The notes beneath the pieces are model-generated. The model was not told the DNA's origin and did not search any database. It saw only the letters and a program-made list of their open reading frames with translations. The position numbers and the translations under genes are program-made. A stretch of DNA of 64,000 nucleotides, from positions 62,001 through 126,000 of the forward strand of contig JAJPJB010000064.1 of the NCBI GenBank assembly GCA_021324465.1. Direction: 5' to 3'. This document shows positions 37,802 through 47,206 of this stretch, one piece after another (the stretch's first letter is position 1; every line of letters begins with the position of its first letter). Origin of the DNA: Hyphomicrobiaceae bacterium. GTDB lineage: Bacteria; Pseudomonadota; Alphaproteobacteria; Rhizobiales; Xanthobacteraceae.

Positions 37802-39055
37802 TTAAGCCGCGGCGGTGAGATTGCCGAAACGCTGCAAATTCTCCTTCTGCTTGTCGTTGCGCGGCGGCAATTTGAACAGCCGCGCAGCATTGCCGCCGAG
37901 GATGTTGTGCTTGGCCTTTTCCGACAGGAACGGCAGATCCCAGATCGTCGACGGTAGATCGAAATCCCAGTGCGGGTAATCGGACGAATAGAGCAGCTGC
38001 GTCTCGGCATTCATCATGCGGAACGTGCATTCCATCGCGTCGTAGTCCTGGATCTCCATCGGCTGCGAGGAATAATACATGTCGCGCATGTAGTCCGACG
38101 GTTTCTTCTTCAGCAGCGGCGCTTCCGAGGGCCGCAGCATGTATTCATGGTCGAGCCGCTGCATCAGGAACGGCACCCAGGCGAGCCCCGACTCGATCCA
38201 GATCACCGGCAGCTTGGGGAAACGCTCGCCCATGCCGTTGATCACCCAATTGGTACAATTGAGCACGTTGTACCAGGTGAAGCCGAGCGCATGCGCCGAT
38301 AGGAAGCGATTGCAGCTGCGATAGATCGGCTCGCCGCCCCAATTCGGGCCAGAATGGAACGACAACACCAGCTCGCGCTCTTCCATGGCGCGATAAAGCT
38401 TCATATAGGCGTTGTCGTAGACCGCGAGATTGTGGCGCACGGTGGTGACCATGAAGCCGCCGACATGTTTGCGGTCGCCGAACGTCTCGACATGACGCAG
38501 CGCCGCTTCCGGATCGGAGAACGGCAGGCACAGCATCGAAAAGAAGCGACCGCCGGCTTCCGGCAAGACTTTTTCGGTGAGCGAGCGGTTATAGGCCCAG
38601 CACAGCTCGACCTCCATTTCCTTCTGCGGATGCAAGCCGATCGAAAGCATGCCGGTCGGAAACAGACAGGAATAATCGACGCCCATTGCGTCCATCCAGC
38701 GATGGCCGAGCTGAATGTCGCGCATTGCGCCCGCCTCGGTCTTTTCCGACGAACGCAGCGGATAGCGCGTAACGCGGCCGCCCATGTCCTGATAGCCGAT
38801 GCCCTGCACCATGATGGCGCCGCGCGCTCCGCCCTTCTGGCGCGTCGACATGGTGAGCTGGCGCAGCACGTCGTTTTCCATGTAGGGCAGGAACTCGTCG
38901 AAGTTTTCGCCCTCATAGTGGTGAGCATCGACATCGACGATCAGAACATCGTCGAGATTGCGCGCATGCGCCTGTTTGCGCGCGTGTGACAGAAGCCGGG
39001 TGGTGTTGAGCTCCTCTATGGTGACGCGGCGGCCGCGGTCAGCAATGAGATCCAT
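37802..39055 (-). CDS. Amidohydrolase family 2 metal-dependent hydrolase/decarboxylase
   Basis: 417 aa TIM-barrel of the amidohydrolase_2 (ACMSD-like) group. Metal and active-site features: VDVDAHHYE near residue 42, LSFHSGPN at about 235, IWIESGLAWVP, and SSDYPHWDFDLPS at about 360. Ribosome site AGGAG precedes ATG 39055. Related enzymes decarboxylate or hydrolyse aromatic acids. It heads a minus-strand block that continues upstream with a Rieske ferredoxin and a small protein, suggesting aromatic catabolism (inference). Confidence 0.87.
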   Translation of the reverse strand: MDLIADRGRRVTIEELNTTRLLSHARKQAHARNLDDVLIVDVDAHHYEGENFDEFLPYMENDVLRQLTMSTRQKGGARGAIMVQGIGYQDMGGRVTRYPLRSSEKTEAGAMRDIQLGHRWMDAMGVDYSCLFPTGMLSIGLHPQKEMEVELCWAYNRSLTEKVLPEAGGRFFSMLCLPFSDPEAALRHVETFGDRKHVGGFMVTTVRHNLAVYDNAYMKLYRAMEERELVLSFHSGPNWGGEPIYRSCNRFLSAHALGFTWYNVLNCTNWVINGMGERFPKLPVIWIESGLAWVPFLMQRLDHEYMLRPSEAPLLKKKPSDYMRDMYYSSQPMEIQDYDAMECTFRMMNAETQLLYSSDYPHWDFDLPSTIWDLPFLSEKAKHNILGGNAARLFKLPPRNDKQKENLQRFGNLTAAA

Positions 39056-39182
39056 GGCGTTTCTCTCCTGAGCTCTCAGCTCGTTGTGATCTTAAGGTTC
39101 AATCGGCCCGGTATTTCGCTCGTCCTCGCTAGAGTGGGGACCCGGTTTGGCGCGCACGCGACCGAAAAGCCCCGGCAGGCCA

Positions 39183-39208
39183 TCGGATTGCCGCTTTCGC
39201 GGGAATGA
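39183..39208. repeat. Short REP-like hairpin
   Basis: GGATTGCCGCTTTCGCGGGAATGA: the CCGC/GCGG hairpin in a CATTCCCGCGAAAGCGG-type context (minus strand) is the form of a widespread interspersed bacterial repeat. A single copy in this window, in the 211-bp gap after the Rieske-associated small gene. Weak. Confidence 0.35.
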
Positions 39209-39266
39209 GCGGAAAGGCCTTCGATCTGCAACCACTGCGCCTTCGTTCATTGAGTTCACATGCACA

Positions 39267-39677
39267 TCAGCGTCCGGTCCAGTTCTGCCACATGCCGAGC
39301 TCAAACACGGCGAGGTCGGCGGCCTTCAACAATCCGCTCGCCGTGACCATGACATCGGTGGCGGAGATGGAGTTTTTTGGCACCGGTGTGAATTCTTCGC
39401 CGGCCTCGCGGCGTGCGCGGTAGAGCCGGCAGGCCGAAGCGATCAGCGTCTGCAGGGCTTCGGCTGATATGGCATCGAGATTGCCGTCGACCAAAATGCG
39501 ATCGAGCACGGCCGCGACATGTTTTGCGTCGGCTGAAGCGCCATTGGCTGGCGCTACCGCGGGCTGTGCCGGCCGAGCGGCGGCGCGATGCGCCGATGTC
39601 CTGACTCGCGACCTGGCAAGGGTCTTTGCGGCGGCCTTGGGCTTGGCCGCGCGTTTAGGCGACGACATAAACGTCAT
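39267..39677 (-). CDS. Hypothetical protein following the Rieske gene
   Basis: 136 aa (ATG 39677; ATG 39668 is also possible). N-terminal 50 residues are Ala/Lys/Arg-rich and disordered-looking; the C-terminal 85 are a compact helical domain (HVAAVLDRILVDGNLDAISAEAL, core quoted) ending FELGMWQNWTGR. Begins inside the 3' end of the Rieske gene (overlap 23 nt), which indicates an operon. The name of the family is not known to me. Confidence 0.65.
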   Translation of the reverse strand: MTFMSSPKRAAKPKAAAKTLARSRVRTSAHRAAARPAQPAVAPANGASADAKHVAAVLDRILVDGNLDAISAEALQTLIASACRLYRARREAGEEFTPVPKNSISATDVMVTASGLLKAADLAVFELGMWQNWTGR

Positions 39678-40020
39678 CTCCCTTCTGCACGACCTTGTAC
39701 TTCTTCAGCTTCATGCGTCGGTTGGACACGCACTCGCCGGTCTTCATGTCGTATTCCATGCCGTGCCAGGGGCAGACAAAATGCATCTCGCTCTCGGAGA
39801 AGAACAGGCCCATCGACGTCTTGTCCGGGCGCAGCCGCTCTTCGACCCCGGCGATGGTCAGGCCTTCGCAGGCCGGGCCGCCCTGATGCAGGCAGAAATT
39901 GCTATAGGCGTAGAATTCGCCGCCATGACGGAACACGCCGATCTCATTGTCGCCGACAAAGACGATGCGGCGGTCGCCATCCTTGAACTCTGAAGATTTC
40001 GCGACGAATTTCTCGGCCAT
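39655..40020 (-). CDS. Rieske [2Fe-2S] ferredoxin-like protein
   Basis: 121 aa from ATG 40020, with GAGG 6 nt upstream. A small soluble Rieske domain: C43 and H45 in NFCLHQGG, C83 and H86 in FVCPWHGMEYD, linker of 37 residues. Typical of ferredoxin components of aromatic-ring oxygenases or of stand-alone Rieske proteins. No oxygenase alpha subunit is in the window, so its partner is unknown. Probably co-transcribed with the downstream hypothetical gene and the amidohydrolase. Confidence 0.9.
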   Translation of the reverse strand: MAEKFVAKSSEFKDGDRRIVFVGDNEIGVFRHGGEFYAYSNFCLHQGGPACEGLTIAGVEERLRPDKTSMGLFFSESEMHFVCPWHGMEYDMKTGECVSNRRMKLKKYKVVQKGDDVYVVA

Positions 40021-40264
40021 TACCATCCTCGCGTGTCACTCGTTCGTTACCCTTCGCCCTCGACGCGACGGTCGCGCAATTTTAGCACAGCCCAAAGCCG
40101 CGCGCGACGGCATAACCAAAACCTCAGCCATGCTAGCCGTCATCGGGGGCCCAGCGCGGGCAGGGACCCGAACTCGATGACCATCAAGGACTTGATGCGG
40201 TAAAGATCGTAAATGACCTCACTATCGGCACCGGGCCAAATTCATAGCGACCGGGCCAGGTCGA

Positions 40265-41248
40265 TCAAACCATCCGGTTCTCGATCTCCCCGATATTCTC
40301 GATCCAGAGCCTTACGACATCGCCCGCTTGGAGAAATTCGCCGCGGCCGGCGCCGACACCGGCCGGCGTCCCGGTGAGGATGATGTCGCCCGGATAGAGC
40401 GTCATCCCGGCCGAGAGTTCCTCGATCTGTTCGGCAAGATTGAAAATCATGCCGGACGTGTTTGAATCCTGCTTCAACACGCCATTGACCCACAATTTGA
40501 GGCCGAGGTTTTGCGGATCACCGATATCGGAGGCCGGGACGATCCAGGGCCCGAGGGGGCAGGCGCCATCAAAGCTCTTTTGCTTGGTCCAGTCCCATTT
40601 GAAGGGCGAGGCGTCGGGCACATTTGGCCGCCGGCTGCGGTCGCGGGCCGACAGATCATTGGCGATCGTGTAGCCGGCCACGTAATTTAGCGCCTCGGCC
40701 AAGTGCACATTTTTCGCCGCGCGGCCAATCACGGCGGCAAGCTCGACTTCCCAATCCATCTGCTTGGCATAATCGGAAATTTTGACCGGGGCGCCGGGAT
40801 CGGTGATGGCGCGCGGACTTTTCAGGAAATGCCAGGCTTTGAGGCCCAAAGTGTGCGGATCGGGCGGCGGTGGCCGGCCTTCACGCGCCGCCATCTCGGC
40901 GGCATGATCGCTGTAGTTGGCACCGGCGCAATAGATCGCCGAAGGAAAGCGCACCGGCGCCAGCAATCTGGTTCGCTTCAACGGCTGCCGCTTGACGCGG
41001 CTTCTGCCGGCGGCCGCGGCGGCCTTCCTCAGCACGCCTTCCGCCGCCTTCCAGTCTTCCAGAATACCGAGCACGCTGGCATAGCCCGGCTTGCCGGTCA
41101 GTTTCGCCGCATCGAATACATCGTCGCCAATGACCAGACCGGCGCGCGGACCGTCACCGGAGCGATAAGTCACGAGTCTGTAGCCGGCCGATTTCGAACC
41201 GCCCTTTGCACGCGCCGTTTTTGCCCCTACCGCCGTTGCCCCAGCCAT
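40265..41248 (-). CDS. Fumarylacetoacetate hydrolase family protein
   Basis: 327 aa from ATG 41248 (a longer frame starts in an unlikely leader). FAH fold with metal-binding acid residues in MDWEVELAAVIGRAAKNV near residue 165, the AIYCAGANYSDHAAEM segment and the PGDIILTGTPAGVGAG motif. Family reactions: hydration, decarboxylation or C-C cleavage of acylpyruvates and 2-oxo acids in meta-cleavage or homogentisate routes. Transcribed divergently from the extradiol dioxygenase gene, 160 bp away, which supports an aromatic-ring degradation role. Confidence 0.9.
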   Translation of the reverse strand: MAGATAVGAKTARAKGGSKSAGYRLVTYRSGDGPRAGLVIGDDVFDAAKLTGKPGYASVLGILEDWKAAEGVLRKAAAAAGRSRVKRQPLKRTRLLAPVRFPSAIYCAGANYSDHAAEMAAREGRPPPPDPHTLGLKAWHFLKSPRAITDPGAPVKISDYAKQMDWEVELAAVIGRAAKNVHLAEALNYVAGYTIANDLSARDRSRRPNVPDASPFKWDWTKQKSFDGACPLGPWIVPASDIGDPQNLGLKLWVNGVLKQDSNTSGMIFNLAEQIEELSAGMTLYPGDIILTGTPAGVGAGRGEFLQAGDVVRLWIENIGEIENRMV

Positions 41249-41409
41249 TGCCGTCAGCTCCCTTACTTTTTCCAGGCCGACCAAACCGCGATCCCGCACG
41301 CTTGGCAAGCCCACCGCCATTTTTGCGCATGGCGCCTGGTCTTGAGTTCGCGCGCCGGCGATGGTTGATTCTTTCCGCCAAGGAAACGCCAGCCGACAGA
41401 GCAACCATC

Positions 41410-42327
41410 ATGATCAAGCCGCGCCGCATCGGACACGCCACGTTCGAGACACCCGATCTCGACCGCATGATCGACTACTACACCGAGGTTGTCGGCCTCG
41501 TTCTTGCTGAGCGCGAAAACGGCCGCGCCTTCCTCGCAACCAAGGTCGGCCAGCTCGCCATTCAGCTGAACAAGGGCGAGGCCGAGCGCGGCATTATGCT
41601 GTCGTTCGAGGTGGCGCCGCATTCCGATTTCGGCGAGCTCGCCCGCGAGCTTGAGAAAGACGGCATCAAAAGCGATCTGCGCAACGATTCCGCCCCCGGC
41701 ATCGGCCAGATCCTTACGTTCAAGGACAACAAAGGGACCACGATCGCCCTGTTCAAGGAGTGGAGCTACCTCGGCAAGCACCTGCAGCATCACGGCGTCG
41801 GCCCGCTCAAGCTCGGCCATGTCGCCTGGGTGGTCGAGGATCCGGCCAAGACGGCCGAGTTCTACGGCAAGGTGATGGGCTTTAGGGTCTCCGACTGGAT
41901 CTCAGACTTTTTTGTCTTCATGCGCTGCAACACCGACCACCACACCGTGAATTTCATTCGCGGCACGGCCACCAAGATGCACCACATGGCGTTCGAGCTG
42001 AAGGATTTCATCCATCTGCAGAACTCCTGCGATTTGTTCGGCCAGAAGAAAATTCCGATCATTTGGGGGCCGCTGCGTCATGGACCCGGCCACAATATCG
42101 CGACCTACCACCGCAATCCGGACGACCAGGTGATCGAGTTCTTCTGCGAGCTCGACAAGATGGTCGACGAGGAGCTCGGCTATTTCGAGCCGCGCCCCTG
42201 GCATCAGGACACGCCGCAACGGCCGAAGACCTGGGAGGCGGGCAAGACCAGTATCTGGGGCCCGCCGCCGACGCCGGATTTCCACCGCGCCCGCGATGCG
42301 GTTGCGGCGCAGCCGGCGAATGCATGA
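41410..42327 (+). CDS. VOC-family extradiol dioxygenase
   Basis: 305 aa from ATG 41410. Two vicinal-oxygen-chelate repeats: an N-terminal half starting IGHATFETPDLDRMIDYYT and a C-terminal half with the metal triad visible as GHVAWVVED (His), KMHHMAFEL (His) and QVIEFFCELD (Glu). That is the layout of type I extradiol ring-cleavage dioxygenases acting on catechols. Ends ... GPPPTPDFHRARD. Pairs with the adjacent FAH hydrolase and flavin hydroxylase to give a hydroxylate-cleave-hydrolyse route (inference). Confidence 0.87.
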   Translation: MIKPRRIGHATFETPDLDRMIDYYTEVVGLVLAERENGRAFLATKVGQLAIQLNKGEAERGIMLSFEVAPHSDFGELARELEKDGIKSDLRNDSAPGIGQILTFKDNKGTTIALFKEWSYLGKHLQHHGVGPLKLGHVAWVVEDPAKTAEFYGKVMGFRVSDWISDFFVFMRCNTDHHTVNFIRGTATKMHHMAFELKDFIHLQNSCDLFGQKKIPIIWGPLRHGPGHNIATYHRNPDDQVIEFFCELDKMVDEELGYFEPRPWHQDTPQRPKTWEAGKTSIWGPPPTPDFHRARDAVAAQPANA

Positions 42328-42360
42328 TGCTCGGCGAAGCCTTGCACGAATTACGTTCGG

Positions 42361-42455
42361 TCATCCTGAAGTGCGAGCGAAGCGAGCCTCGAAGGATGCG
42401 GCCGGGGCGCTCGGGCCGTCGCCCTTCGATGGCCGCTTCGCGGCCACCTCAGGGT
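42361..42455. repeat. Rhizobiales-type palindromic repeat, copy 2
   Basis: About 95 bp between the convergent dioxygenase and hydroxylase genes. The left half reads CCTGAAGTGCGAGCGAAGCG then CCTCGAAGG, the right half GGGCCGTCGCCCTTCG ... GCGAAGCG inverse and CACCTCAGGG; the two ends are inverted copies (CCTGA[A/G]GTG). Can form a long hairpin and serve as a bidirectional transcription end. Related to the copy at 15042-15145. Confidence 0.75.
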
Positions 42456-42504
42456 AAGAATCCACTCGGGGTAAGAATCCAAATGTACTGCCGGCTGCGA
42501 TCCG

Positions 42505-43722
42505 TTACGCCGCCGCCGTCGTCTCTCCCATTAGCTCCGGCTGGCGGCCATAGAGCCAGTCCATGCCCGCCATCGCGTCTTCCGGCGTGCGCGCACCCAG
42601 CATCATGTTGCGCAATTCCTTGGCGACGCCGCCAGCGTGATAGAACTCGCCATACACGCGCGCCATGATCTGCACGCGGCCCGTGCGCAGATAGCGCGCC
42701 TGCTGATAGGCGCGGAAGGCCGCCGCATAATCGCCGTGCGCCGCCACCACCTTGTCGGCGAGACAGACCGCGTCCTCGATCGACATGCAGGCGCCCTGCG
42801 CCAGATATTGCAGCATCGGATGCGCGGCATCGCCCAGGAGCGTAATGCGGCCTTTGCTCCATTCCTTGATCGGCGGCCGGTCGCATAACACCCACATGCG
42901 CCAGCTTTCGATCTTGTTGAGCAGCATCTGCACCGGCGCACAGGTGCCGGCGAAGCGCTCGTGCAGCTCGGCCGGATCGCCAAAGCTGTCCCAACCTTCC
43001 TCGTAACGATTGGAGTGAAAAACCGCGACCAGATTGAACAGATCGCCGGTGCGCAGCGGATAGAGCACGAGATGCACTTTCTCGCCGGCCCAGAACGCCA
43101 TGTCGCGCCAGCGATACTGTTCCGGCACTTCGGCGACTGGCAGCACCGCGCGATAAGTGATGTGCCCGGCCGGCCTCGGCTTGCCGTCACCGACCACGAC
43201 CTGGCGGACCGTCGACCACAGGCCGTCCGCGCCGATCAAGGCCGCGCCGCGATAGGCTTTGCCGCTTGCGGTCTTCACCGCGACGCTCCCGTCAACCTCG
43301 TTGATGTCGACCACTTTTTGCGACGCATCGAGGCGGATGAGATTCGATTTGCGGCAGACCTCGAGCAGGACGTTGTGCAGATCGGCGCGATGGATCAGCG
43401 CATAGGGATGATGGAAGCGCTTGCGAAACGCGTCGTCGAGCGGAATGCGCGTGACTTCCTCGCCGGTGATGGAGTCGCGCATGATCAGATTGTTCGGGAA
43501 CACCGCGAGCGCGCTGATCGGCGCGATCAGGCCGAGCCGCTCCAGCATCCAGAAGGCATTGGGCCCGAGCTGAATGCCGGCGCCGATTTCTTTGAACTCG
43601 CTCGCCTGCTCGATGACCTGCGAGGGGATGCCTTGGCCGGCGAGCGCAATCGCCGTGGTCAGCCCGCCGATGCCGCCGCCGACGATCAGAACTTGCTCGG
43701 ATTTCCAGCTGCTGTCGTTCAT
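42505..43722 (-). CDS. FAD-dependent aromatic hydroxylase (3-hydroxybenzoate 6-hydroxylase/salicylate hydroxylase type)
   Basis: Single-component flavoprotein monooxygenase of 405 aa from ATG 43722 (GGGAGG upstream). GxGxxG as LIVGGGIGGLT, DG motif IGADGLWSTVRQ, and GD motif LLGDAAHPMLQYLAQGACM. Uses NAD(P)H and O2 to hydroxylate phenolic acids. The family position near 3-hydroxybenzoate 6-hydroxylases is by motif style only. Convergent with the extradiol dioxygenase gene. Confidence 0.9.
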   Translation of the reverse strand: MNDSSWKSEQVLIVGGGIGGLTTAIALAGQGIPSQVIEQASEFKEIGAGIQLGPNAFWMLERLGLIAPISALAVFPNNLIMRDSITGEEVTRIPLDDAFRKRFHHPYALIHRADLHNVLLEVCRKSNLIRLDASQKVVDINEVDGSVAVKTASGKAYRGAALIGADGLWSTVRQVVVGDGKPRPAGHITYRAVLPVAEVPEQYRWRDMAFWAGEKVHLVLYPLRTGDLFNLVAVFHSNRYEEGWDSFGDPAELHERFAGTCAPVQMLLNKIESWRMWVLCDRPPIKEWSKGRITLLGDAAHPMLQYLAQGACMSIEDAVCLADKVVAAHGDYAAAFRAYQQARYLRTGRVQIMARVYGEFYHAGGVAKELRNMMLGARTPEDAMAGMDWLYGRQPELMGETTAAA

Positions 43723-44010
43723 TGATTGGCATTTCCTCCCGCTCACACATTCTACGATGAGGCGGCTTCGGGCAAGCCTTTGGATGGGCCGGCTGTTCAA
43801 TGCAACTCGCCAGGTCAAAACTCATAAATGCGGGAGCAAGACGGACTCCGGGGATCGACCTATCATGCCGGGCCACGGCCATGCGGGGCCGTCAGAGGCT
43901 GTCATCCATATGGGTTTTGACCCCAAATGCTTGGATTGCAAGGCTGCAGAAAAGTCGTTCAACATAAGGAGGACTCTGGTAGAGCGGAGGGCCGGTAACC
44001 GGACAACAAA

Positions 44011-46407
44011 TCACGTCCGCCCCAGCGCCGTCATCACCCGCTCCGGCGTGATCGGCATCTGTGTGATCGGCGCAGCACCGAGCGGGCGCAGCGCGTCGTT
44101 GATCGCGTTCATGACGCAGCCCGGCGCGCCGGCGGTACCCGCCTCCCCTGCTCCTTTCGCGCCGAGCTCGGAGTCTTTTGTCGGCGTAACGACGTGACCG
44201 ATCTCGATGTCCGGCATCTCGGCGGCCATCGGCACGAGATAATCCATCATATTGGCGTTGAGCATCTGCCCGGCCTCGTCATAGAGGCAGTGCTCGAACA
44301 AGCACCCGCCAATACCCTGAACGATGCCGCCGCGGATCTGCTCGTCGACCAGCTGCGGATTGATGACGGTGCCGCAGTCTTCGACGCACCAATGCTTGAG
44401 CAGTTTTATCTGCCCGGTCCGAACATCGACTTCGAGATAAGACGCCTGCACGCCGTTGGTGAAGGCGAACGGGAAGGCACGCGGCACATAGTGCCGCGTG
44501 GTCATGAATTCGGCCTGGAAGCCGGGCGGCAAAGTGTCGGGGCGGAAATAAACGACGCGCGCGACTTCGTCGAGCCCCATGCGCTCGCGACCGCTATCGG
44601 CGTCGACCACTAAGCCGCCCCGGATATCGAGCTTGCTCGGATCGGCCTGCAGGATCGATGCGGCCGCTGCGAGTACATTGGCGCGCAGCGCCTTGCCGGC
44701 CTGCCAGGCCGCTTCGCCACCGATGCCGGCGGCGCGTGAGGCCCAGGTGCCGCCGCCATAGGGCGTATTGTCGGTGTCGCCGGTGATGACGCGCACCCGC
44801 TCGATCGGCACACCAAAGGACGTGGCGACGATCTGCGCCAGAACCGATTCGGTGCCCTGCCCCTGCTCGGTTACGCCGGACTGGCAGATCACGGCGCCGG
44901 TCGCGTCGAGCTTGAGCGTAGCGCCGTCCTGCGAGGAGATGCGCGCGCCGCCGACACCGTAGAAGGCGGCCGAGGGATTTGTCACTTCGATGAACGAGGC
45001 AAAGCCGATGCCGCGATGAATGCCGCGTCCGCGCAAGTGCTCCTGTTCAGCGCGCAGCGCCTTGTAATCCATCATTTTGAGGATTTTCTCGAGTGAAGCG
45101 TGATGCGAGAGCGCTTCGAATTTCAGCCCGGCCGCGCTCACCGCCGGATAGGCGTCGTCCGGCAAAAGATTGCGTCGGCGGATTTCGGCCGGATCCATGC
45201 CGATCTTGACGGCGGCAAGCTCGACCAGGCCTTCGGTCACCGCGGTCGCGATCGGATGACCGACGGCGCGGTACTGGCACATGACATTCTTGTTCTGAAA
45301 CACCACGCGGGCTCGCGCGCGGTAATTCGGGCACGTGTAGGGGCCGCCGACCAGATTGACGACCTGGTTGGCCTCGATGCCGCTGGTGCGTGGATAGACC
45401 GAATAGGGGCCGATGCCGGTGAGATCGTCGATCTCGAACGCCGTGATCGCGCCGTCCTTCTTCACACCGATGCGCGCCTTGACGCGATGATCGCGTGCGT
45501 GAATATCGGTGACAAAGCTCTCGAGCCGGTCGGCGACGAATTTGACCGGGCGCTTCAAAAGCTTTGCCAGCGCCACGGTCGCCATCTCGTCGGCATAGAT
45601 GTGCACCTTGATGCCAAACGAGCCGCCGACATCTTTGGTGAGCACGCGCACCTGATGCTCGGCCAAGCCGAGATGCTTGGCGAACAGATTCTGCGTCATA
45701 TGCGGCGCCTGCGTACCCTGATAGACGGTCAGGCGCTGCTCGCCGGGATTCCAGTCGGCGACAATGGCGCGCGGCTCGTTGGTCACGCCGGTATGGCGGC
45801 CGAAGACAAACGTCGCTTCAACCACCGCATCGGCCGCGGCGAAGCCCTTGTCGGGATCGCCGGCATTGAGCGTGCGCTCGAAGGTGAGATTGTCGCCAAG
45901 CTCGGGATGGATCACCGGCGTCCTCGGATCAAGCGCGGTTTCCGCATCCGTCACGCTCGGCAGCACATCGTAGTCGACCTCGACCAGCGCACAGGCGTCC
46001 TCAGCCTGGGCGCGCGTGCGCGCGACGACTGCGCACACCGCTTCACCCTGCCAGCAAGCGCGCTCGACTGCGATCGCGTGTTGCGGCGCCGATTTGATGC
46101 CCTTGAGATGCGTGAGCACGCCGACCCAGGGCGTAATCACTTTGGCGAGTTCAGCGCCGGTGACCACCGCAATGGCGCCAGGCGATTTTTTGGCTTGCTC
46201 CGTATCGATGCGCCTGATGCGCGCATGCGCATGCGGCGAGCGCACAAAAGCGACATGGCCCATGCGCGGCAGCACCACGTCCGACACATATTGACCGCGT
46301 CCCTGCGTCAGCCGCGCCAGATTGGGCCGCGGCACCGAGCGGCCGATATAGGAATTCGGCCGGTCGAGCGCAGTGAGCCCGGCGGGCTGGTCATCGGCGA
46401 TTTTCAT
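44011..46407 (-). CDS. Molybdenum hydroxylase large subunit (CoxL-like), second locus
   Basis: 798 aa Mo-cofactor subunit, intact. GGSFGIKVHIYADEM, active-site loop MCQYRAVGHPIATAV, GVTEQGQGTESVL, and catalytic Glu in KGAGEAGTAGAPG. Loop differs from the first locus (QYRAVGHP versus TYRAPGRYE), so the substrate is probably different. Downstream of an HD protein and a nonsense-mutated FeS subunit; no FAD subunit gene is here. Could function with subunits from 22.6-25 kb or in an M-less form (inference). Confidence 0.92.
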   Translation of the reverse strand: MKIADDQPAGLTALDRPNSYIGRSVPRPNLARLTQGRGQYVSDVVLPRMGHVAFVRSPHAHARIRRIDTEQAKKSPGAIAVVTGAELAKVITPWVGVLTHLKGIKSAPQHAIAVERACWQGEAVCAVVARTRAQAEDACALVEVDYDVLPSVTDAETALDPRTPVIHPELGDNLTFERTLNAGDPDKGFAAADAVVEATFVFGRHTGVTNEPRAIVADWNPGEQRLTVYQGTQAPHMTQNLFAKHLGLAEHQVRVLTKDVGGSFGIKVHIYADEMATVALAKLLKRPVKFVADRLESFVTDIHARDHRVKARIGVKKDGAITAFEIDDLTGIGPYSVYPRTSGIEANQVVNLVGGPYTCPNYRARARVVFQNKNVMCQYRAVGHPIATAVTEGLVELAAVKIGMDPAEIRRRNLLPDDAYPAVSAAGLKFEALSHHASLEKILKMMDYKALRAEQEHLRGRGIHRGIGFASFIEVTNPSAAFYGVGGARISSQDGATLKLDATGAVICQSGVTEQGQGTESVLAQIVATSFGVPIERVRVITGDTDNTPYGGGTWASRAAGIGGEAAWQAGKALRANVLAAAASILQADPSKLDIRGGLVVDADSGRERMGLDEVARVVYFRPDTLPPGFQAEFMTTRHYVPRAFPFAFTNGVQASYLEVDVRTGQIKLLKHWCVEDCGTVINPQLVDEQIRGGIVQGIGGCLFEHCLYDEAGQMLNANMMDYLVPMAAEMPDIEIGHVVTPTKDSELGAKGAGEAGTAGAPGCVMNAINDALRPLGAAPITQMPITPERVMTALGRT

Positions 46408-46420
46408 GCCGCGTTGAGGC

Positions 46421-47206
46421 CTACAAAAACCGGGTCGGCCACATCAGCGTGCGCCACATATGCGAGGACGGCGAATTGTCAAAGCCGAGCCCTTCCTTCG
46501 GCTGCTTGAAGTTGCGGCCGATGATATCGACGAAGTCGTCGAGATTGACCTTGGCATTGGGATCGAACGAGTAGATATCGTTGATCGTGATCAGCCGCGC
46601 GGTCATGTACCATTTGTGATTCCGCGCTCGCTCGTATTCGGCGACGATGTAGGGCTCCGGCTTATAATCGGCGCCGAAATATCTGATATACATTTCCGGA
46701 TACTCGTAGCCGACCGACGGATCGGGAAAGAAGCGCAGCGCCTGGTGCATGCGCACCGCCCAACTCACTTCCTCGTCGACGTAGGGCTCGATCATCTGCG
46801 CGCCCCAATAGCCGTGATCGGCGCGGATGAACCCGGCGACGCCGATATCGTGCAGCAGACAGGCAAGAATGACCTTCTCGCTGTGGCCGCCTTTCAAGGC
46901 GTGGGTGGCGCTCTGCAAGAGATGATTGGTCGACGCAAAGCGATGGTTCATGAAGTCGATCAGCGTCGGCTTATCCGGCATCTTCGGCAGTCGCGGATCC
47001 GCGCCCATCAGGAAATATTTGTCCGGATTGGCGGCCTTCAGCGCCGGGCCGGAATCCATTTCCACTTTGCCCTCGGCAAGATGGAACAGCGTCGATTTGG
47101 TGGCGATACGCGCATTGAGCTCGTTCATCATCTGCTCTTCGAGCTCGTCGGCGCGCTCCGACAGAGTCATTGGCTTGGCAAATTCGGGCTTGGTATGTTC
47201 GTTCAT
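46421..47206 (-). CDS. HD-domain protein within Mo-hydroxylase operon
   Basis: 261 aa. HD motif LACLLHDIGVAGFIRADHGYW at about residues 130-150 (core LLHDIG), with a His upstream (TNHLLQSATHALKGG) and a later MHQAL, which together could bind metal for phosphohydrolase activity. N-terminal 90 residues are a helical unrelated segment; C-terminus contains MYIRYFGADYKPEPY. ATG 47206 overlaps the stop of the FeS frame by ATGA. Ends 13 nt before the Mo subunit gene start. Role in the enzyme unknown; possibly nucleotide-related regulation. Confidence 0.85.
   Translation of the reverse strand: MNEHTKPEFAKPMTLSERADELEEQMMNELNARIATKSTLFHLAEGKVEMDSGPALKAANPDKYFLMGADPRLPKMPDKPTLIDFMNHRFASTNHLLQSATHALKGGHSEKVILACLLHDIGVAGFIRADHGYWGAQMIEPYVDEEVSWAVRMHQALRFFPDPSVGYEYPEMYIRYFGADYKPEPYIVAEYERARNHKWYMTARLITINDIYSFDPNAKVNLDDFVDIIGRNFKQPKEGLGFDNSPSSHMWRTLMWPTRFL

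Noticed and set aside
45100..46509. Plus-strand frame opposite the second Mo-hydroxylase large subunit
   Set aside because: Shadow of a strongly coding minus gene.
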